From an uncultured Eubacteriales bacterium (lineage in GTDB: Bacteria > Bacillota > Clostridia > Oscillospirales > CAG-272), in NCBI GenBank assembly GCA_934365155.1, contig CAKRMZ010000031.1:1-19653 (forward strand): DNA of 19,653 nt, written 5' to 3'. The position numbers and the translations under genes were made by a program. Of this stretch, positions 6,874-14,191 are shown one piece after another. Every line of letters starts with the position of its first letter. Within the stretch, counting starts at the first letter, position 1. Below the pieces are notes generated by a model, which was given only the letters and a program-made list of their open reading frames with translations, was not told the DNA's origin and did no database searches.

Positions 6874-7668
6874 TCAGGAAAGATACAATTTCATTTTATC
6901 AAATGATTTAGAGGTTTCATGATCTGCATTTTTAAAGTCGGCCGAAAACGAATTATAACTTCCGTCCGTTCTTATGACTATATTTGTCAGCGACAAATAG
7001 TTTTCGTAAAATGCTTTCAAAGCCGAATAGGCTTCCGTATATTCGTCCGGAGGGTTTTTGAGCTGCTTCATCAGTTCCAGAACCTCATCCTGATTATTTG
7101 AAATCGCCGACAAACTGCTCGAAAAATCCTTATCGGAAAGCAAATTATAGAGAGCATCGTTAAAATCGCTTACAAATTTGCCGTTTTCCATTGTGTATTT
7201 GTCTGTTTCCGAATCCCGCTTTTCGTGAATTGCATTATACCAAACGGCCAGTATTAAATTGCCTGCCGTTTCTGCTTCCGCCGCGCCGTCAAGCATTTTG
7301 TATGTAACCGTTTTTAAATTATCGTCATACTTTTTCAAATTTTCCGAATATATTTTTAAATTTTCCGCATCAATCGCCGCCTTTCTCTTACTGACAGCAA
7401 ATGCCCCGATCAATCCGATAAGTATGACGGCCGATAGAATAATTGCAGTAATCATAATACCTTTATGCTTTTTCTTTTTCGGGATATCGACACCGTTAGA
7501 GGCGCCGCAAGCAGGGCATGTGTCCTGTTCCTTCGGATATTGTCCTCCGCATTCGGGACAGGTTATAGCAGTGGTGGAAATAGTATCGTTTTGGTAATTG
7601 CAGTGCGGGCAAACAGCGGCTTTATCGCTGATGGATTGTCCGCAATTCGGGCAGTGAATCAATGCCAT
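6874..7668 (-). CDS. Double zinc-ribbon membrane protein
   Basis: 264 residues from ATG 7668, which has an AGGAG site 8 nt upstream; a longer reading runs into the preceding gene and was dropped. Two zinc ribbons stand at the N terminus: Cys6/Cys9 with Cys20/Cys23, and Cys37/Cys40 with Cys51/Cys54. A KKKKHK stretch and one transmembrane helix (about 70-92) follow. The remaining 170 residues should be outside the cell: helical and charged, ending SFDKMKLYLS, with no known motif I can recognise. Proteins of this build (cytosolic zinc ribbon, one helix, extracytoplasmic domain) are common in Bacillota and mostly of unknown function. It is the last gene of a three-gene unit, 16 nt after the small acidic protein gene. 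Confidence 0.85.
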   Translation of the reverse strand: MALIHCPNCGQSISDKAAVCPHCNYQNDTISTTAITCPECGGQYPKEQDTCPACGASNGVDIPKKKKHKGIMITAIILSAVILIGLIGAFAVSKRKAAIDAENLKIYSENLKKYDDNLKTVTYKMLDGAAEAETAGNLILAVWYNAIHEKRDSETDKYTMENGKFVSDFNDALYNLLSDKDFSSSLSAISNNQDEVLELMKQLKNPPDEYTEAYSALKAFYENYLSLTNIVIRTDGSYNSFSADFKNADHETSKSFDKMKLYLS

Positions 7669-7684
7669 TTTGATTTCTCCTTTC

Positions 7685-7867
7685 TTAATCGTCCTCGTCC
7701 TCGTCGTTTGGCCACGACGAGATAAAATGAATATCCCCGCTGTCCATATCCATGGCCATATTGTCACCCATGCGCATCAGCATATTACCGTCGGAGTCAA
7801 TTGCCATGTTGTCGGAAACGGTGTACGCAAAATCACCATCGTCATAGTCGAAGAAACGCTTGCTCAT
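7685..7867 (-). CDS. Small acidic protein, unknown function
   Basis: 60 residues, very acidic, ending DEDEDD. The middle contains two related stretches (DNMAIDSDGNM and DNMAMDMDSGDI), suggesting an internal repeat. It has no signal peptide, helix or cysteine. A good AGGAG site stands before ATG 7867. It is 12 nt after the HNH gene and 16 nt before the zinc-ribbon gene, so it is translated as part of that unit. Being Met- and Asp-rich, it could bind a cation or act as a nucleic-acid mimic, but neither can be shown from the sequence. The tight packing and clean start make it a real gene despite its size. Confidence 0.78.
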   Translation of the reverse strand: MSKRFFDYDDGDFAYTVSDNMAIDSDGNMLMRMGDNMAMDMDSGDIHFISSWPNDEDEDD

Positions 7868-7879
7868 AGAGATTTCTCC

Positions 7880-8191
7880 TCAATCTTCAATAATCTTGTA
7901 TTCCATACGGGAGCCTTTGACTCTGCGTGCGTGGTAGTGGGTGCCGTTCGCTTTCCAGTGCGGAAAGCGATCTGCTTTTTCCTCGTTGGTATCACGATGG
8001 CAAATGATAATGTTTTCGGGGACGTTGCAACCGCCGGCGGAAAGCGGACGGATGTGGTCGATCGTCGGGTGATAAGCACTGTTCGGATTCCCGCAAGCGG
8101 ATTTTTTCATCAGCCGTCCGGTATAATCATACGCCTCTTGCTTTGTACCGAAAAACCGGCTCCATACATCGATGGTCTTATACTTTGACAT
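7880..8191 (-). CDS. HNH endonuclease-like protein
   Basis: 103 residues. The core TIDHIRPLSAGG (43-54), PENIIICH (58-65) and NEEKAD (69-74) matches the HNH fold: Asp45-His46 start the motif, with Asn60 and Asn69 at the expected positions. The flanking CxxC pairs seen in many HNH proteins are absent; only Cys33, Cys55 and Cys64 occur. The C terminus is basic (HARRVKGSR), fitting nucleic-acid contact. It is preceded by an AAAGGAGGT site and a promoter at 8223-8251, making it the first gene of the HNH / acidic protein / zinc-ribbon unit. Nothing marks it as part of an intron, intein or restriction system. The target is unknown, and nuclease activity is inferred from the motif. Confidence 0.85.
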   Translation of the reverse strand: MSKYKTIDVWSRFFGTKQEAYDYTGRLMKKSACGNPNSAYHPTIDHIRPLSAGGCNVPENIIICHRDTNEEKADRFPHWKANGTHYHARRVKGSRMEYKIIED

Positions 8192-8222
8192 TTTAAGTAC
8201 CTCCTTTTCAGTTGTTATTTAT

Positions 8223-8251
8223 ATTCTATAATCCAAACGGATAACTGTCGA
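8223..8251 (-). promoter_or_regulatory. Promoter of the HNH operon
   Basis: On the minus strand: -35 TCGACA (8251-8246), 17-bp spacer, -10 TAGAAT (8228-8223). Each box matches the SigA consensus at five of six positions. The start is expected near 8216, about 25 nt before the HNH ATG. Confidence 0.65.
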
Positions 8252-8267
8252 TGAACCGCATGGTTCA
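8252..8267. repeat. Inverted repeat next to the HNH promoter
   Basis: TGAACC (8252-8257) and GGTTCA (8262-8267), separated by GCAT, directly abut the upstream edge of the -35 box and lie 9 bp past the stop of the HTH-like gene. No T run follows, so it is not a standard terminator. An operator is possible but unproven. Confidence 0.45.
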
Positions 8268-8276
8268 AGATACCCT

Positions 8277-9524
8277 TTAATAATTTGATGTGTCCGGTTT
8301 TACTTTGCGTATGGCATCATAGGAAGCATTTAGCTCTTTTATCAGACGGTCAATCGTCAGATTGCTTGATTGACTGTGAACTTTAACGGTATTGGAACAG
8401 AATTTCATGCAGTCATGTTTTGCTCGAGAAAAGAAGTATGACACAAAATCATTGTCATAATCAAAGTTAAAAAAGTCCATGGCGTTTCGAACAACATCAT
8501 CTACAGGTGCCTTAAAGGAATCTGAGGCAAAATACCTCTTTGCTGAATCAAAAGCCTCGTCAACCATGGATTGCAGTTTGTTTAAAACCTTTGTATTATG
8601 AGCGATCGCTTTTTTGAGTAATACCTCGGAATATTTATTTTTTGCTTGTATCATTCGGTCAAGAAGCATTGACAAATAAGGATACACAAATATATGCTTG
8701 TTGCCGAATTGATCTACAATCTCAAATTCTTCCGAGAAGTAGCCTAATACTTTATCGCTTGATTTTTCAATTTCAGATATGACATTTTCATTGTAATAGT
8801 CTTTGCAGCAAGTCATCGGGCTTGTATAAACGCATAGCTGATATAAAGTGGGGATTTCCCGTGCACGCAAACTTGTAAGTATGTCAAAATCGTTATTTTC
8901 CATAGCCAATGCAATCATTTTTTGACGCAGACCTCGTTCCTCACAATGAGATCCGAGCTCTGTATCAAGAGAGTCGATCAAACCTCGGCGTTTAATGCTC
9001 GTTCCCGCTCCAAATCCAAGAATGTATCTGGTACAATCATGTTCGCTGTCATCAACAAACCAAATATAACGGTTATCCATCAGATATTTCATAAATTCAT
9101 AGTTTTTGAATTCAAGTGCATAGTCTATAACGGTTTTATTGTATTCATCCGGATTTAGAAATAATTTGTCTTCTCTTTTGATATATCGATCCCACATTTC
9201 GGGGTCATGAGAAAAGGCTATTTCATAATTTGTAACATGATTGCTGATTGGTTGATAGTGTTTACCTGCGCTTAAAATTTCCTCACAAGAAACCCCTAAT
9301 AATTCACAGAATAGCGGCAAATCGTAGGTTTGGATCGCTTTGCTGCCTTTTATAATTTGAGACATCCTATTCTGCATTTTTGCAATCTCTCCATTGGAGG
9401 CATCCAGCTTTGCAAGTTTCAAATAAGCAATACAAAACTGCCTGACATTCGGATAATCGCTTTTTTCAATCAGCATATTTAAATAACGCCCAACCTTTTC
9501 ATTGTTCCTTTCTAAATAGAACAT
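8277..9524 (-). CDS. HTH-like regulator with ankyrin-like repeats
   Basis: 415 residues from ATG 9524. A GTG three codons earlier lies inside the GGAGGTG ribosome binding site, so the ATG is preferred. Residues about 8-85 look like an XRE-type helix-turn-helix with an insertion: VGRYLNMLIEKS at the start and MSQIIKGSKAIQTYDLPLFCELLGVSCEEIL at the end, the usual last three helices. The middle (about 125-240) has helix-turn-helix pairs such as VIDYALEFKNYEFMKYLMDN and IALAMENNDFDILTSL, reminiscent of ankyrin repeats. The last 180 residues are helical and unassigned. It probably acts as a cytosolic regulator. It sits 85 nt upstream of the HNH gene with no terminator between, so it may also read into, or control, that unit. 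Both the regulatory role and the target are inferred. Confidence 0.75.
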   Translation of the reverse strand: MFYLERNNEKVGRYLNMLIEKSDYPNVRQFCIAYLKLAKLDASNGEIAKMQNRMSQIIKGSKAIQTYDLPLFCELLGVSCEEILSAGKHYQPISNHVTNYEIAFSHDPEMWDRYIKREDKLFLNPDEYNKTVIDYALEFKNYEFMKYLMDNRYIWFVDDSEHDCTRYILGFGAGTSIKRRGLIDSLDTELGSHCEERGLRQKMIALAMENNDFDILTSLRAREIPTLYQLCVYTSPMTCCKDYYNENVISEIEKSSDKVLGYFSEEFEIVDQFGNKHIFVYPYLSMLLDRMIQAKNKYSEVLLKKAIAHNTKVLNKLQSMVDEAFDSAKRYFASDSFKAPVDDVVRNAMDFFNFDYDNDFVSYFFSRAKHDCMKFCSNTVKVHSQSSNLTIDRLIKELNASYDAIRKVKPDTSNY

Positions 9525-9550
9525 ATATTGCACCTCCGTATTCTATTTTT

Positions 9551-9579
9551 ATTTTACTTCAATTCGATCAAACAGTCTA
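9551..9579 (-). promoter_or_regulatory. Candidate promoter of the HTH-like gene
   Basis: On the minus strand: -35 TAGACT (9579-9574), 17-bp spacer, -10 TAAAAT (9556-9551). The -35 is only a 4/6 match. The start would fall near 9544, leaving a leader of about 20 nt that just accommodates the GGAGGTG site. Confidence 0.5.
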
Positions 9580-9699
9580 TTACCTATTTGTGTATGAAAA
9601 AAGACTATTGCAGTTATTTAATTTATTTATGTATGCTTTTGGCATATATTTATTATAATAGCCCTTGCTGTTGCCGACAAACGGTTTTGCAGGATACAT
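9580..9699 (-). CDS. Possible 39-codon small ORF
   Basis: A minus-strand frame of 39 codons starting MYPAKPFVGNSKG, with an ideal GGAGG site 7 nt before ATG 9699. It ends 56 nt before the HTH-like gene and directly abuts that gene's candidate promoter. The second half is AT-rich with a low-information composition (Asn, Lys, Tyr), so only the first third looks protein-like. It could be a real small protein, a leader peptide, or a by-product of a dispersed repeat. I do not recognise a family. Confidence 0.3.
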   Translation of the reverse strand: MYPAKPFVGNSKGYYNKYMPKAYINKLNNCNSLFSYTNR

Positions 9700-9837
9700 A
9701 GTTTATCCTCCGCTGAGGTATACGTCCGACACAAGCACAGCATTTTGAATTTTCCGGCAAACAGTCTACTTGTCAAAAGGATTCCGCCAAAATTCTCTTG
9801 CTCATAAAAACAAGAAATCCGAGTTTCATAAAACAAA

Positions 9838-9870
9838 AAGTCCTTGAAAACTCAATGTTTTCAAGGACTT
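9838..9870 (-). terminator. Terminator of tRNA-Ser
   Basis: A perfect 14-bp stem (9838-9851 with 9857-9870, AAGTCCTTGAAAAC and its complement) with a 5-nt loop. On the minus strand it is followed by TTTTTGTTTT. It begins 4 nt beyond the encoded CCA end of the tRNA. Confidence 0.93.
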
Positions 9871-9873
9871 CGT

Positions 9874-9965
9874 TGGCGGAGAAGGAGAGATTCGAACTCT
9901 CGAACCGCTTTTGACGGTTACACGATTTCCAGTCGTGCGCCCTCGACCAGCTAGGCGACTTCTCC
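9874..9965 (-). tRNA. tRNA-Ser, anticodon GGA
   Basis: 92 nt including an encoded CCA. The acceptor stem GGAGAAG (9965-9959) pairs with CTTCTCC. The anticodon loop CTGGAAA gives GGA, which reads UCC and UCU. A long variable arm (about CCGTCAAAAGCGG) and the T loop GTTCGAATC are present, as in class II serine tRNAs. It has its own promoter (9991-10019) and terminator (9838-9870). Confidence 0.97.
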
Positions 9966-9990
9966 ATGCAACTTATGCAAGTACTTGAAT

Positions 9991-10019
9991 AGTATATCAC
10001 TTTTAAAGAATAAAATCAA
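9991..10019 (-). promoter_or_regulatory. Promoter of tRNA-Ser
   Basis: On the minus strand: -35 TTGATT (10019-10014), 17-bp spacer ending TGA (extended -10), then -10 TATACT (9996-9991). It lies 25 nt upstream of the mature 5' end of the tRNA. Confidence 0.8.
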
Positions 10020-10213
10020 GGGTATTTTTTATTTTTCATTATATTTTTGCTTTTTTCTCGATTGCAATATTTAATTGAACGGTATCAAAAAAATTTACAC
10101 GGCAAATACAAATGAAGATTTTTAAAAAAGCATTCTCTCCGATCGGTTGAATATGCATCGCGAAAACACAATGTCTCAATCGAATAAATTTCGTTTTGCC
10201 TCCGTAATAAAAC

Positions 10214-10251
10214 GGGAGAAACGGATCACTGAATATAAAAACGTTTCTCCC
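10214..10251 (-). terminator. Terminator after ymdB
   Basis: GGGAGAAACG (10214-10223) pairs with CGTTTCTCCC (10242-10251) around an 18-nt loop. On the minus strand it is followed by GTTTTATT. It begins 12 nt after the ymdB stop. The remaining bases up to the tRNA promoter at 10019 are AT-rich with no gene seen. Confidence 0.75.
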
Positions 10252-10263
10252 CATATATTCCGA

Positions 10264-11046
10264 TTAAAATCGAACCCGTTTGACCGACAGACACCTTCCC
10301 TTTTTTTCGTCCACCTCAAAAACGGCTCCGCTACACTGCCATTCTCCGTGGCTTGCCACCTGGAATCTCACAGGACGCTTTGTCAAAAAACGCTCGATCG
10401 CCCGGTCGGAATCCATTCCCAATACCGAATCAACGGGACCGCACATTCCGATATCCGTAATAAATCCCGTGCCGCCCGGGAGTATACGTTCATCCGCGGT
10501 CGGAACATGAGTATGCGTTCCGAAAAAAACAGCGAGCTTTGGAAATAGGGAATCAAGATATTGTGCCAGAGCGGCTTTTTCGGCGGTTGCCTCCGCATGA
10601 AAATCGATAATTGCAAAATCAAATGCATCCTTCTCATTTTCTAAAATTGATTTTGCACAGTAAAAGGGATGGTCTACCGCTTCCATAAAAGCAGTACCCA
10701 AAAGATTTAATACCAAAATCCGATACTGATTGTGCTCAAAAATAACATATCCGTTTCCCGGAGCAGTTCCGGGATAATTTGCCGGACGCAACACATTTTT
10801 ATTTTCAGCCAATAATTCACACACATTTTTGCCTTGCCATGTGTGATTTCCTCCGGTCAAAACATCGACACCGGCCCAAAAAAGTCGATTCGCCCCGGAT
10901 TCATCCACACCGTTTTGCTTGGCACTGTTTTCGGCATTGGCTACGCAAAAATCGATCGCTTCTTCTTTTCTCAATTTTCCCAAACGTCGTTCAAGATATG
11001 CAATGGATTCTTCTCCGACAACATCACCGATCGCCAATATTTTCAT
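10264..11046 (-). CDS. ymdB: YmdB-family metallophosphoesterase
   Basis: 260 residues. ATG 11046 (MKILAIGDVVG) is chosen over an upstream TTG because it has a GGAG site and matches the family N terminus. Metal-ligand motifs of this calcineurin-like group are all present: Asp8 in GDVVG, Glu39-Asn40 in NAEN, Asn67-His68 in GGNHTW, His150 in DFHAEATAEK, and His178/His180 in GTHTHVPT. The length is typical. Family members such as Bacillus subtilis YmdB hydrolyse 2',3'-cyclic nucleotides and affect biofilm or motility choice and RNA turnover. The gene lies just downstream of rny, the conserved arrangement in Bacillota, but here a terminator-like hairpin separates the two. Confidence 0.95.
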   Translation of the reverse strand: MKILAIGDVVGEESIAYLERRLGKLRKEEAIDFCVANAENSAKQNGVDESGANRLFWAGVDVLTGGNHTWQGKNVCELLAENKNVLRPANYPGTAPGNGYVIFEHNQYRILVLNLLGTAFMEAVDHPFYCAKSILENEKDAFDFAIIDFHAEATAEKAALAQYLDSLFPKLAVFFGTHTHVPTADERILPGGTGFITDIGMCGPVDSVLGMDSDRAIERFLTKRPVRFQVASHGEWQCSGAVFEVDEKKGRCLSVKRVRF

Positions 11047-11071
11047 AAAAACTCCGTTCTTCCGATACAAA

Positions 11072-11101
11072 AACGGAGTGCGGTTGATGCCTCACTCCGT
11101 T
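11072..11101 (-). terminator. Terminator-like hairpin between rny and ymdB
   Basis: AACGGAGTG (11072-11080) pairs with CACTCCGTT (11093-11101) around a 12-nt loop. On the minus strand it is followed by TTTTTG. It sits 44 nt after the rny stop and 26 nt before the ymdB start. It probably attenuates or separates transcription of ymdB, which has no other visible promoter. Confidence 0.7.
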
Positions 11102-11144
11102 CATTTGTCAATGGTCAATGAATATCCTCAAAAGAGCTTACAGA

Positions 11145-12692
11145 CTACTTTGCAAAATCGGTAACTCGGCTCTCGCGAATCAGGTTTACTTTAATCTGTC
11201 CGGGATATTCCAACTCTTCTTCAATTTTCTTAACAATATCTCTGGCGATAACCACCATCTGATCGTCGTTCACTTTTTCCGGCTTCACCATAATGCGAAT
11301 TTCGCGTCCGGCTTGGACGGCGAAGGACTTCTCAACGCCGGCAAAGCTGTTGGATATTTCCTCAAGCTTTTGCAAGCGCTTAATGTAATTCTCTAAATCT
11401 TCACGACGGGCACCGGGGCGTGCTGCAGAAATATCGTCTGCCGCATCGACAATCAAAGCCACTAAAGTATGCGGCTCCACGTCGCCGTGGTGAGATTCTA
11501 TTGCATGGATAACCTCACGGTTTTCCTTGTACTTTTTCGCAATATCGACACCGAGCTGTACATGTGAGCCTTCGACTTCTTGCGTTAAGGACTTTCCGAT
11601 ATCATGCAAAAGTCCGGCACGCTTAGCCATTGTAGAATCAATTCCGATTTCATCCGCAATCATTCCGGAAAGCAATGCCACCTCAATCGAATGGTTAAGC
11701 ACATTTTGTCCGTAGCTGGTACGGAATTTCAAACGTCCCAAAAGTTTTACTAAATCCGGATGTATTCCGTGGATCCCAACCTCAAACACAGCACGCTCGC
11801 CGGCTTGTTTGATAACAGCCTCAACCTCTCGGCGGGATTTATCCACCATTTCCTCAATGCGGGAAGGATGAATCCGTCCGTCCGAAATCAATTTTTCCAA
11901 GGAAAGCCTTGCAATCTCTCGGCGGATCGGATCAAAACTGGAAATAGTAATGGCTTCCGGTGTATCGTCAATAATCAAATCAACACCGGTCAATGTCTCG
12001 ATCGCACGGATGTTGCGTCCTTCGCGACCGATAATCCGTCCTTTCATCTCATCGTTCGGCAGCGGAACTACCGAAACCGTTACTTCAGAAACCAGATCAG
12101 ACGCCAAACGCTGGATTGCCAAGGTAACAATATTGCGCGCTTTATCGTCCGCCTCTTCCTTAATTTGCTGCTCAATTTCAATAATCTTCGCAGCCGCTTC
12201 GTGCTTCACATCGTCTTCAATCTTGGAGAGCAACTGCTGTCTGGCCTGTTCAATCGTCAATGCTGAAATTTGCTCCAAGGTCGTTAACTGCTGTGCCTTG
12301 ATTTTTTCGATTTCTTCTGTTAAGTCGGAATTCTCCCGAATCTTACGATTCAGTGTTTCCTCCTTTTTTTCTATGTTTTCAATCTTACGGTCCAAAGCTT
12401 CTTCTTTAGAAACAGCACGCCGTTCAAGGCGAGATACTTCATTACGACGCTCTTTAATTTCACGCTCTGCATCGTTTTTGGTTCGCAAAACCTCTTCTTT
12501 GGCCTCTAAAAGTGCCTCTTTTTTCTTGGTCTCCGCCAGTTTAATTCCGTCATCGATAATTTTTTTGGCTTGCTCTTCCGCTGAACCGATTTCGGCTTCA
12601 GATACTTTCTTGCGATAGAGAATACCGCCTGCAACGCCGAGCGGAATCGCTATGATTATCGTGATTAACGCTGTAATTACAATTTCGATCAT
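11145..12692 (-). CDS. rny: Ribonuclease Y
   Basis: 515 residues, the usual length. Residues 1-25 form a membrane anchor. A long coiled coil with charged heptads spans about 35-190. A KH domain follows with GRIIGREGRNIR (218-229). The HD domain carries HSIEVALLSG at 334-343, His363-Asp364 in LLHDIGKS, and HHGD at 401-404. The C-terminal part ends in VNLIRESRV. RNase Y is the membrane-bound endoribonuclease that starts bulk mRNA decay in many Bacillota. An AGGAGGTG site stands before ATG 12692. A near-consensus promoter lies about 175 nt upstream, leaving a long untranslated leader. Its downstream partner is ymdB. Confidence 0.98.
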   Translation of the reverse strand: MIEIVITALITIIIAIPLGVAGGILYRKKVSEAEIGSAEEQAKKIIDDGIKLAETKKKEALLEAKEEVLRTKNDAEREIKERRNEVSRLERRAVSKEEALDRKIENIEKKEETLNRKIRENSDLTEEIEKIKAQQLTTLEQISALTIEQARQQLLSKIEDDVKHEAAAKIIEIEQQIKEEADDKARNIVTLAIQRLASDLVSEVTVSVVPLPNDEMKGRIIGREGRNIRAIETLTGVDLIIDDTPEAITISSFDPIRREIARLSLEKLISDGRIHPSRIEEMVDKSRREVEAVIKQAGERAVFEVGIHGIHPDLVKLLGRLKFRTSYGQNVLNHSIEVALLSGMIADEIGIDSTMAKRAGLLHDIGKSLTQEVEGSHVQLGVDIAKKYKENREVIHAIESHHGDVEPHTLVALIVDAADDISAARPGARREDLENYIKRLQKLEEISNSFAGVEKSFAVQAGREIRIMVKPEKVNDDQMVVIARDIVKKIEEELEYPGQIKVNLIRESRVTDFAK

Positions 12693-12736
12693 AAAACACC
12701 TCCTTAATATGTTCTGAAAATCCTGTACTTTTCATT

Positions 12737-12760
12737 TTTAAACATAAGTTTAAACATAAG
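12737..12760. repeat. 12-bp tandem duplication in the rny leader
   Basis: TTTAAACATAAG occurs twice head to tail (12737-12748 and 12749-12760), within the AT-rich leader about 45 bp upstream of rny. Its function is unknown. Confidence 0.85.
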
Positions 12761-12866
12761 GTCAATTTAATAATTTAATGATAGATAACTATATACCTAT
12801 GAAATAAAAGGCAAGCAAAAAAACATCTTACCTCTTAAAATTACAATACCATTATGCCATAATAAT

Positions 12867-12895
12867 ATTTTAATAAAAAAAGACTGCTGTGTCAA
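12867..12895 (-). promoter_or_regulatory. rny: Promoter of rny
   Basis: On the minus strand: a perfect -35 TTGACA (12895-12890), 17-bp spacer, -10 TAAAAT (12872-12867). Transcription should start near 12860, giving a leader of about 165 nt before the rny ATG. Confidence 0.8.
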
Positions 12896-12937
12896 TATCA
12901 AATATAATAAATCTCGGTATTTCTGATTGCCTTGAAA

Positions 12938-12973
12938 AAGAGACCGAAAAGCTTAGCGCTTTTCGATCTCTTT
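12938..12973 (-). terminator. Terminator of the proB-HAD-proA-thiI unit
   Basis: A long imperfect hairpin in which AAAGAGACCGAAAAGC pairs with GCTTTTCGATCTCTTT (one mismatch). It begins 4 nt after the thiI stop. On the minus strand it is followed by a T run (CTCTTTTTC). The exact loop edge is uncertain by a base or two. Confidence 0.85.
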
Positions 12974-12977
12974 AAAC

Positions 12978-14162
12978 TTACAAAATCTCATTCTTAATTT
13001 CGACGGTTTCAAGCGTTGAGAATGCATCACGCAGCAATTCATCATAGTTTTCAAGCTTTGCCTCCTGAAGTTCTACCTTTGCGGCCTCCGGCTTCGTACG
13101 AGGATGCCGGGGAGTAAACACCGTACAGCAGTCTTCATAAGGCAGGATTGAGGTTTCAAACGTATCAATCTTTCTGGATACGGAAATAATCTCCTCTTTA
13201 TCCAAGCCGATACAGGGGCGAAACACCGGGATCGACACGACGCTGTCCGTTACGGCAAGCGCCCGCATTGTCTGACTTGCCACCTGTCCCAAGCTCTCAC
13301 CGGTCGTCAGTGCATCGCAGCCGAATCGCTCCGCGGTCATTTGCGCCAAACGCATCATAAACCGACGGAGCAGAATGGTGAAATAATCTTCGTCGCAGCA
13401 GTCGCGCAGCGCTTCTTGAATTTTGGTAACCGATATAACATGCAGTTGGATATCTCCGCAATATCGCGCCATCTTTTTGGCCAAAGCAAATACTTTTTCT
13501 TTTGCCCGTTCGCTCGTATACGGATAGGATTCAAAATGCAGAGCCTCGGTAATTACGCCGCGTTTTGCCATCATATATCCCGCAACCGGGCTGTCGATTC
13601 CGCCGGACAGCAAGAGCAGTGAGCGACCGTTTGAACCGATCGGCATTCCTCCCGCCGCACGCTCGCTTTGCGAGGCAATATATGCTTTATAATCCCGTAT
13701 TTCAATACGCAAAACAACATCGGGATGATGCACATCCACCGCGATATGCGGAACAGCCTCCAACACTGCCTCACCGGCCATCGCGCTGATTTGCATGGAA
13801 TTATATGCAAAGCTTTTATCCGAGCGCTTGGTTTCAATTTTAAAAGTTTTTTTATTGGCAAGATACGTCGGTGCTAACGCGCACAGTGCCGTCAAAATGG
13901 CATCCATATCTTTTTCTGCTTCGACGGCGCGATTCACCATTGATATGCCGAAAACTTTTTTTGCTTCTTCAAAAAGAACATCCATTGAAATTTCTGTTTG
14001 AATCGGTTCAATATAAATGGTGCTCTGTACAGTATAAATTTCAAATTTACCGAAAAACGAAAAACGATACCGCAGCGAACGCAGCAACAAATTTTCAAAC
14101 TGTCTCCGGTTTGCGCCTTTCAAGGCAATTTCACCGTACTTGCACAAAATAACTTCTTTCAT
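12978..14162 (-). CDS. thiI: tRNA 4-thiouridine synthetase ThiI
   Basis: 394 residues. The N terminus KYGEIALKGANRRQFE is characteristic. A THUMP domain covers about 60-165 and binds tRNA. The PP-loop ATP-binding motif SGGIDSP stands at 186-192, followed by GYMMAKRG. The region ALTTGESLGQVASQT and the C-terminal PYEDCCTVFTP, with the conserved cysteine for sulfur transfer, are present. The C-terminal rhodanese domain of the Escherichia coli enzyme is missing, as is usual for the Bacillota form, which takes sulfur directly from a cysteine desulfurase. The protein makes s4U in tRNA and may also support thiazole synthesis. It lies 29 nt after proA, the last gene of the proline unit; no desulfurase gene is in the window. 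Confidence 0.97.
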   Translation of the reverse strand: MKEVILCKYGEIALKGANRRQFENLLLRSLRYRFSFFGKFEIYTVQSTIYIEPIQTEISMDVLFEEAKKVFGISMVNRAVEAEKDMDAILTALCALAPTYLANKKTFKIETKRSDKSFAYNSMQISAMAGEAVLEAVPHIAVDVHHPDVVLRIEIRDYKAYIASQSERAAGGMPIGSNGRSLLLLSGGIDSPVAGYMMAKRGVITEALHFESYPYTSERAKEKVFALAKKMARYCGDIQLHVISVTKIQEALRDCCDEDYFTILLRRFMMRLAQMTAERFGCDALTTGESLGQVASQTMRALAVTDSVVSIPVFRPCIGLDKEEIISVSRKIDTFETSILPYEDCCTVFTPRHPRTKPEAAKVELQEAKLENYDELLRDAFSTLETVEIKNEIL

Positions 14163-14191
14163 AGAAAACTCCTAAAAATTAATTCCGCGTC

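Noticed and set aside
9773..10000. Minus-strand frame of 75 codons over the tRNA
   Set aside because: It covers the tRNA-Ser gene and its terminator; it is a by-product of the RNA gene.
11950..12618. Plus-strand Ser-rich frame of 222 codons opposite rny
   Set aside because: It is antisense to the coiled-coil and KH parts of ribonuclease Y and has no start signal; the composition reflects Glu/Lys codons read backwards.
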